Source: Megamerina dolium (taxonomy: Eukaryota > Arthropoda > Insecta > Diptera > Megamerinidae). From it: a stretch of 64,000 nucleotides of DNA. Below the pieces are notes generated by a model. It searched no databases and had not been told where the DNA came from. It was given only the letters and a program-made list of their open reading frames with translations. Location of the stretch: contig OY978530.1 in assembly GCA_963854835.1 (NCBI GenBank), forward strand, positions 13,044,609 through 13,108,608, in the 5' to 3' direction. Position 1 is the stretch's first letter; the number at the start of each line of letters is the position of its first letter. The position numbers and the translations under genes are program-made. Below are positions 59,201 through 64,000 of this stretch, piece after piece.

Positions 59201-59632
59201 AGCAGTTCTGACATTCGATCTGATTTTTTTAAAAGGAGTGTTGGATTTCAGAAACTTTTGAGCCGCATCAGAACCAAGACAACTAACCGAGGCACCAGTA
59301 TCCAGAAGACCAAGAATAGTCTCGCCAAACAATTGAACTTCGCCATATGGACGGATGTCTTTAGGCCTATCAAGAACACTGTCAATAAGTCTCTTTTGAT
59401 TTTTCTTAACATTATCCCAGTATATTCGCATTCTTTTGGATGACCGTGTAGATGAGTTTTTTAAATTAACTAAAGGGTGCTTGCATATTTCTTCAAACTC
59501 CTCTATGTGCTTATGCAATGGTTTGAAACGGTCATTACATAAATTAATATTTATCTCAGACTTATCATTTCGCAATTCAACCCTATCATATGAATGCTTG
59601 ACACATTTATTAAATAAATCTTGGTTCCGCAT
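56276..59632 (-). CDS. pol: Pol polyprotein: protease, RT, RNase H, integrase (intact)
   Basis: 1118 aa, no stops. Protease: LLDTGASVSCLG, catalytic D at residue 111. RT: YPLPNIDGILSRL (322-334), TSLDLKDAFWQIPLHP (341-356), MPFGLCNAPQTMSR, and the catalytic YLDD at 407-410. RNase H: FYIHCDASSTGIGSVLVQ (551-568), TEQECLAAI, TDHASLKWL. Integrase: the zinc region with ASHGGINKTLERIRRYYFWP and CEVC (793-796), then acids in YVDFLGP (D826), SDNGTQFKS (D886) and PQANASERVNRSV (E921). Pol frame is -1 relative to gag and its open frame reaches back into the end of gag, so production by -1 frameshifting is likely; the ATG at 59632 is the first in frame. There is no chromodomain or env. An older relative lies at 16148-18350. 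Confidence 0.95.
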   Translation of the reverse strand: MRNQDLFNKCVKHSYDRVELRNDKSEININLCNDRFKPLHKHIEEFEEICKHPLVNLKNSSTRSSKRMRIYWDNVKKNQKRLIDSVLDRPKDIRPYGEVQLFGETILGLLDTGASVSCLGSDAAQKFLKSNTPFKKIRSNVRTADGKPQRVVGLIETDITFRGMNKKINLFIIPSLSQNLYLGVDFWHEFDLLPDVVHCDINAIDIANDPAVHTLTNMQQSRLQDVIKMFPSFAREGLGRTNLIVHTIDVGEAKPIKQRHFPVSPAVEKLIYAELDRMLSLGVIEEADSAWSSPIVLVRKPGKIRLCLDSRKVNTVTVKDAYPLPNIDGILSRLPRAEYITSLDLKDAFWQIPLHPASKDKTAFTVPGRPLYQFKVMPFGLCNAPQTMSRLMDKVVPFHLRSEVFVYLDDLLVISESFERHMEVLSVVARRVRESGLTINIEKSKFCLNEVRYLGHMVGKGTIRTDPDKVSAITEFPTPGSVKQLRRFLGMTGWYRKFIQNYAAVTSSLTDLLRGNKKFRWNEEAQHAFEELKNILSNAPVLHSPDFGKPFYIHCDASSTGIGSVLVQLSENGDEYPIAFMSKKLNAAQRRYSVTEQECLAAILSVKKFRAYVEGHDFTIITDHASLKWLMSQTDLSSRLARWSLKLQGYNFKIQHRRGSQNIVPDALSRVNNDDLSALDSGVFVDLKSTAFQLDEYKELIRNIQENKTKFPDIRVVDGLVYRRTEHSTGEQLHDDLVWKLWLPKILVPDILYKAHDCHLASHGGINKTLERIRRYYFWPGLVNDVKNYINACEVCKSTKHPNFVLRPPMGKHIDTHRFFQRVYVDFLGPYPRSRSGHIGIFVGLDHFSKFPFLKAVKKFSADVIVKYLEEDLFHTFGVPEVIVSDNGTQFKSDIFNKLLQKYGIQHVYTAVHSPQANASERVNRSVLSAIKSYVNPDQKDWDEHLSGICCALRSAAHSSIGTSPYFMAFGQHMITNGSTYDLLKKLHFLEDRSINFNREDTFEVVRKRAGELMRKQQDRNERVYNLRSRAVSFDIGQEVYRRNFKQSNFKHGYSAKLAPTFIKARIRRKLGNCYYELEDLRGQIVGTYHAKDIRQCRKSLQTYLHIRFHYAFVAAIL

Positions 59633-59640
59633 ACGACCGT

Positions 59641-61179
59641 TTACGTTTGATCCGTGTTGGTAGATTGGTTCCTTTGTGTTTTCGCAAGGATCTGTTTGGG
59701 TGCCCCTCTCATAGCACCCTTCGGTGAGTTTTTTGAATTGCTACAATTCAAGCAGGTCGGCTTATATCTGTTTGGAATACCACAACCGTAACAGAACACC
59801 TTACGCTCGCTTAAGCAGTCTTGATAACGGTGTCCGCCCTTGCCACAATTCCAACACAGCAACGATAAAGCTGCAATATTATCGGTAGTATCATCTACTT
59901 GAGAATCCAAGTTATCATAGAATTCACTTTCGACTTCTGCTACTCGTTTTCTGATTGGCAAATGTTTAGTATAATTATGTTTCTGCGCCACATCTTTGAT
60001 GAAAAACTCACGTCTGCGACAGAGTTCCCTTAATTCAGAGACGGTAGATACTTTTATATTAAGGATCTCATGTTGAATCTCCGGCAATAAGTTTCTTCGC
60101 AAAATCTCCACAAGATCCGCTTCTGATATTTGTTGGTCAAGATTATCAGTAAGCTCAGTAACAGCTTCATAAAAAGCGTCGAAACTTTCATTCATTTTCT
60201 GCTTTCTGTCCCGTATCAACTCTCGATAATCCATGTCTGTTCGATTATCCTTGTACTGTTTTCTCATAGCACTACACAACTCATGCCAACGGATTTCACG
60301 AACAGATTTATGGTAACGCCAAAACCATTCAGCCGCTTTAGAATCGAATAGGGTACTGATATAGCGACATAACAACTCGAAATTACCACCCAACGTTTGG
60401 ATAGTAAGAGACTCTACTCGATAAATAAAGTTGTCAACTGATAGTCCATTCGAACCACCAGAAAAGCGTATCTTCCAATTCAGTATCACTTGACTTACTT
60501 TTGATGGATTGAGAATATCATGTGAAGTTGCCTGGGAAATCGGTGAATTTCTAAGCTGCATTTGCGGATTCACATTACTATTTGGACCTGGTTCAGTCAC
60601 TGTAGGTAACCCTAATAATTGCTCAATGGATTGACCTTCCATTGGCTGTATAGGTGACGCCGTTGTAACTGCAGCTGTTAATGGTCGCAAGCCCAAACGT
60701 CCAAATCCAGCATTAATAGTTGATTCAATCACCTGCGTGAGCTGCTGATTTAAAGTCGCAAGCATTTCCGCTTGTTGAGCTCCCACTGCTGTTGCAACCA
60801 TGTCTCTGATTTGACCCCTTTGCTGAGGAGACAACTCCACCAGCGGTATCGCCTGTTCACATGATCTTTCTGACACGTTACTATCCAGTGGTCTCTGCGC
60901 TTGAGACCTGGTATTATGACTGGGACCAGCTGCCTTAGAAGGTGTGATGTTTTTGACCATGGCAGTATGAGGTGTGTTCAGCGGCACACATACTGTATTA
61001 CACACAGGGCATGTATCCGTCGTCTGCAAATATTTTGTGATACATGACTTGTGGAACGTGTGGTTGCAAATAGTTTTGACCAAGTGACCCGTAACCGTAA
61101 TAGGATTACCACATATGTTGCAATTTGAATTTGTGGACCTACTACCACTCAAATCCTCAGTACTGCGCCTGACAGACAT
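59641..61179 (-). CDS. gag: Gag with N-terminal RING-H2 finger and C-terminal zinc knuckles (intact)
   Basis: 512 aa. Residues 20-60 form a canonical RING-H2: C20-x2-C23-x14-C38-x1-H40-x2-H43-x2-C46-x10-C57-x2-C60, in CNICGNPITV, CNHTFHKSC and DTCPVC. RING-H2 domains usually recruit E2 enzymes for ubiquitin transfer. A low-complexity linker with NTRSQAQRPLD follows, then the capsid region (about 235-400; WKIRFSGGSNGLSVDNFIYR, LCRYISTLFDSKAAEWFWRY, YRELIRDRKQKMNESFDAFY). The nucleocapsid has one standard knuckle CWNCGKGGHRYQDC (442-455) and one with H replaced by R (CYGCGIPNRYKPTC, 463-476). The ATG at 61179 begins just before the RING, so the finger is part of the Gag reading frame itself. 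The ubiquitin role is inferred. Confidence 0.9.
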   Translation of the reverse strand: MSVRRSTEDLSGSRSTNSNCNICGNPITVTGHLVKTICNHTFHKSCITKYLQTTDTCPVCNTVCVPLNTPHTAMVKNITPSKAAGPSHNTRSQAQRPLDSNVSERSCEQAIPLVELSPQQRGQIRDMVATAVGAQQAEMLATLNQQLTQVIESTINAGFGRLGLRPLTAAVTTASPIQPMEGQSIEQLLGLPTVTEPGPNSNVNPQMQLRNSPISQATSHDILNPSKVSQVILNWKIRFSGGSNGLSVDNFIYRVESLTIQTLGGNFELLCRYISTLFDSKAAEWFWRYHKSVREIRWHELCSAMRKQYKDNRTDMDYRELIRDRKQKMNESFDAFYEAVTELTDNLDQQISEADLVEILRRNLLPEIQHEILNIKVSTVSELRELCRRREFFIKDVAQKHNYTKHLPIRKRVAEVESEFYDNLDSQVDDTTDNIAALSLLCWNCGKGGHRYQDCLSERKVFCYGCGIPNRYKPTCLNCSNSKNSPKGAMRGAPKQILAKTQRNQSTNTDQT

Positions 61180-62068
61180 ATCTAATTAATAGCAAATAAA
61201 TTCAGAAGCCCAAAAAGGTATGTTCAAATATTCTACGAAACTTTCGACTGAAAGTTCCACAAAAATAATACAAAATCGATAGAAAAATTGTAATCACGAG
61301 AAAAATAAGGAAAAATTATATTATTATATAACCTATCAAAACCTCTATCAAAACCTATCAAAACCTCTATCAAATTTTTAAATTAACCCAAATCCAGAAG
61401 AAAACAATAAACAAATAAGCCAAAAAAAATATGCACACCAAATAAATATATAATAAAAACAAGGGTAAAAAAAAATAAATGCAAAAATGTAGAAATATAA
61501 CATATGTGTATAACGACTTCTCTACCCATTAATAATTTGTTGTGGAAACTTATTAAATAAGCAATTTCAATGTTGACATCCAAACGTAGATCGAAAGAAT
61601 GAAGAGTGTAATGTGTCGGTATGTAAACAGCTGAGTGCCTTTTCTCTAGCCCACAAATTTCCAACTACACAAAACGGAAGAGAGTAAATGATCAAGATCA
61701 GCCCTCTAAGCGCGGTCAGATTTCAGCTCTATTGTCCAAATGTCTGCATTCCAAGCAGGAAAATCTAATATTGATCATTCACTGATAGCCTAATAGAAGT
61801 AAGAAATATATCGTATCTACATGTGAGTTATGAGCTATTGTCAGTTAAAAAGCTGCACAAATTCCAACCAAGCACGATACGACACGTAAAGAACATATTT
61901 CAAAGTATACAAAGGAAGCCTATAAACAAAGTCAAATGATGGGCAAACCTAAGTGATGGAACTTTTAAATTAATTATTACAAAATTCAAAAGAATTAATA
62001 CGCGAAGTTATTAAATGGCATGTAACTTGACGAATGTTTGACTGTATGTTCCAAACAAACTAGGTCGA
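61180..62068 (-). other. 5' untranslated leader of the Osvaldo-like element
   Basis: About 890 nt between primer site and gag, AT-rich. It contains a short tandem of cctatcaaaacctctatcaa type (61331-61376). A long leader is expected to hold packaging signals; none can be identified by eye. Confidence 0.6.
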
Positions 62069-62086
62069 GCCCCACGTTGGGCGCCA
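62069..62086 (-). promoter_or_regulatory. Primer-binding site, tRNA-Lys(CUU) type
   Basis: Minus-strand TGGCGCCCAACGTGGGGC, continuing TCGACC, complements the tRNA-Lys(CUU) 3' end. It lies 16 nt inside the LTR end. Confidence 0.9.
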
Positions 62087-62102
62087 AATTTTCTATATTT
62101 TC

Positions 62103-64000
62103 TGTAGCATATAACATATGATGGTTCTTTTTTTTTTTCTTTTGGGGGGGTTGCATGTATTATTTTCTCCCAAGACAGATAAGATGCGGGTGCACGTATT
62201 AAATATCGGGCTAGCTCGTCGGCAATAGGGGTGGTTCTTGCACTCTTATCTTTCTTAAATTTAATTTTCACCACAGTGTAATACAAAAAAAAAATTACGT
62301 GCAAATGAAAGAAAAAGGTAGAAACTAAGAAAAAGAGAAATAATGAAAGAGGATGAAAAGAAAGTGGGAAATGGAAAATTCAACACGAAATTACTTAAAG
62401 GTTATACTATGAGGCATTGCCTAGATGGACCTGCGTTGCCATTTCCCACCCTGCCATGATTTTGGTACATTTCCATCTTTCATAAAATTACCCAAAATCC
62501 CACAAGCCACAACACTATCAAGGCAGAGAAGTCATATCAGTTATCTAGCAATGCATAATAATATATAATATATTTATAATCATCATTTCAATATAAAGCT
62601 AATCATTTAGATAATAATATACAAAGAAATAAAATTTATGTAAGAAAAAAAAAATTTTTAAATACTCGAAGAATGCCAAATTGTTGTTTGTAATTACTCT
62701 TGCATATGTGTATACAAAATAAAATTGAAAAAAAAACAAATTAACACGATGTGGTATATAACCATTAACAGATGTAAATATTGCAAACAAAACAAAGAAA
62801 AATTACTCTTTTAAAAAAATGAATATAACAATAAAAGATAGATAAAAAAATGCATATATGTTTTTCTCACTCACCCAATAGAAAGCGTTGCTCCCACGTT
62901 GAAAGATCTTTCAATGCGTATGCGAAACAACTGCTGTGGAATGGAAGTTAAAAATGTTTCACAATTTTAGCAACATGTTGACAAAAGAGGTTTGGAACAT
63001 GTTCTGAATATGCACTTTTTCCCTCAGCTTTACATTCACTTTTTGATCTTTTGATCTTTTTGACCCTTTTGATCTTTTCTTTTTTTTTTGTATGAGTAAA
63101 TTAAAAAAAAAACAATTTTACATGCACAGATATTACCTATAATACTAACACTACTTTAGAATTCTTATAATTTCACTTTCATTACACAAAACTAATTTTA
63201 ATAAGGTACTTATTTAATAACACATTATCCCCATGTGCTGTCTTTTCCTCGACTGAAGTTCTCACTAATATAGAGAAGGTCCGCTATATCTCTGTTTGTA
63301 CCGAATAATGAAGTTTATTGTTTGCTTCTTCTTCGTCGTTGGAAACCAATAGAAGTCAGCAATTGCTCACGTTTTGCTATATGCATAGATGTACGACTTT
63401 GGTTTGACAAGATCATACTAAATTAGGTCGTGTGCATCTCACTTTTTCCTCATACTATACAAGTATTTATGCCATTTGTTGGTACGAATCCTACTCACAG
63501 CTGCATACATAAACACTCTTTTTAAAATTTGGCAATAATTATCACAAATTATTAGGTGCCAATTCTAAATTGAATACATTAAAAAAGAAAATCAACATAT
63601 ATGACAAAAGAAAGAAAATTAAATTTGAAATTTACCCTTTATGGAAATTGACACCGCTTACAAAATTGTATGTCTAGTAGTAACGTCTTGTCGATACTTA
63701 GTTTGAAATGAATCTAACAAAAAAAATTACCTGTTAAAAATGAAATTAAAATAATTTTAAGCAAAAGAATATCTTACGTTGTGCGCTTTGCACATAAATT
63801 TTCGGTGCTTTAGATATATGAAATGAATATATATCTAGGTAACTATACGCGAACAACAAGTAACTTTCTTTTATATTTCACTGCACTTGTATATGGATAT
63901 AATGTGGCTATACCGCTTAGAAACTGTACCAAGAAAAAATGATTGTGTGTTCTATGATTTGTAGGCAAGAGACCTCGTATTGCAAGATAACTTGCAGTAA
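62103..64000 (-). repeat. 5' LTR, truncated by the window end
   Basis: 1898 bp visible, collinear with 54108-56006. About 216 bp more should lie beyond the window. Confidence 0.95.

Larger units (their letters stand above)
54108..64000 (-). mobile_element. Complete Osvaldo/Ulysses-like Ty3/gypsy retrotransposon (right LTR cut by window end)
   Basis: Order on the minus strand: 5' LTR (62103 to beyond 64000), primer site, ~890-nt leader, gag, pol, polypurine tract, 3' LTR (54108-56222). By LTR length the full element would be about 10.1 kb. Very long LTRs and a tRNA-Lys primer are features known for Ulysses of Drosophila virilis and its Osvaldo relatives. Uninterrupted genes and near-identical LTRs mark it as very recent and possibly active. 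No env gene is present: pol ends about 40 nt before the polypurine tract. Confidence 0.9.

Noticed and set aside
59641..61179. Host E3 ubiquitin ligase gene
   Set aside because: The RING is in frame with a capsid domain and zinc knuckles, pol follows in the -1 frame, and LTRs enclose both, so it is a retrotransposon gene.
54108..64000. Tandem segmental duplication of ~1.9 kb
   Set aside because: The two near-identical blocks flank gag-pol with a primer site and a polypurine tract at the right positions, so they are LTRs.

Overview
The window looks like TE-saturated nuclear DNA from an insect, most likely a fly, possibly a tephritid. Supporting signs are the mix of Ty3/gypsy (Osvaldo/Ulysses-like, 17.6/297-like, gypsy-like, mag-like), BEL/Pao, jockey-, R1/LOA- and RTE-like LINEs, Tc1/mariner elements, a tRNA-derived SINE and many long (TA)n tracts. 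The family assignment is an inference from familiar sequence styles; no search was run. I see no bacterial, plasmid or CRISPR features.

Layout. 1-3158: intron-containing DNA transposon with >=119-bp TIRs. 3284-5279: TA hairpin, an LTR of family X and an inverted LTR+gag fragment of a 17.6/297-like family B. 5620-6593: mariner with a decayed transposase. 6789-11776: BEL element that keeps gag (with a duplicated zinc-knuckle block) and shows no recognisable RT or integrase. 12326-18960: DUF4780-like fragment, degenerate ~160-bp tandem repeats, jockey and RTE-like LINE fragments, and an old Osvaldo-type pol. 19012-22500: nearly full RTE-like LINE (- strand) split by a SINE with a 14-bp target duplication. 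23131-28090: SINE piece, jockey element, R1/LOA-type RT piece. 28100-34353: gypsy remnant, SINE with a (TA)n tail, an intact Tc1/mariner transposase gene, gypsy gag remnant, deleted mariner, and a mag-like element with a 113-bp LTR. 34387-35125: foldback element inside a SINE.

35440-36853 may hold host sequence: an unidentified, possibly spliced coding remnant, and one exon-like block with good splice sites whose translation resembles the C-terminal part of phosphatidylinositol-5-phosphate 4-kinase (PIP4K). If so, much of the surrounding DNA could be intron or flank of a host gene.

36960-54103: LINE and gypsy remnants, ending with a family B element (+) and the 5' LTR and leader of an X element (-), mirroring the X/B pair at 3469-5279. 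54108-64000: the youngest and most complete unit, a ~10-kb Osvaldo/Ulysses-like Ty3/gypsy element on the minus strand. Its 2.1-kb LTRs appear to differ, over the ~1.9 kb visible in both, by one base in a homopolymer. It has a tRNA-Lys(CUU)-type primer site, an uninterrupted gag (512 aa) and an uninterrupted pol (1118 aa). Its Gag starts with a canonical RING-H2 finger, the best candidate here for an unusual system: a retrotransposon carrying its own predicted E3 ubiquitin-ligase domain.
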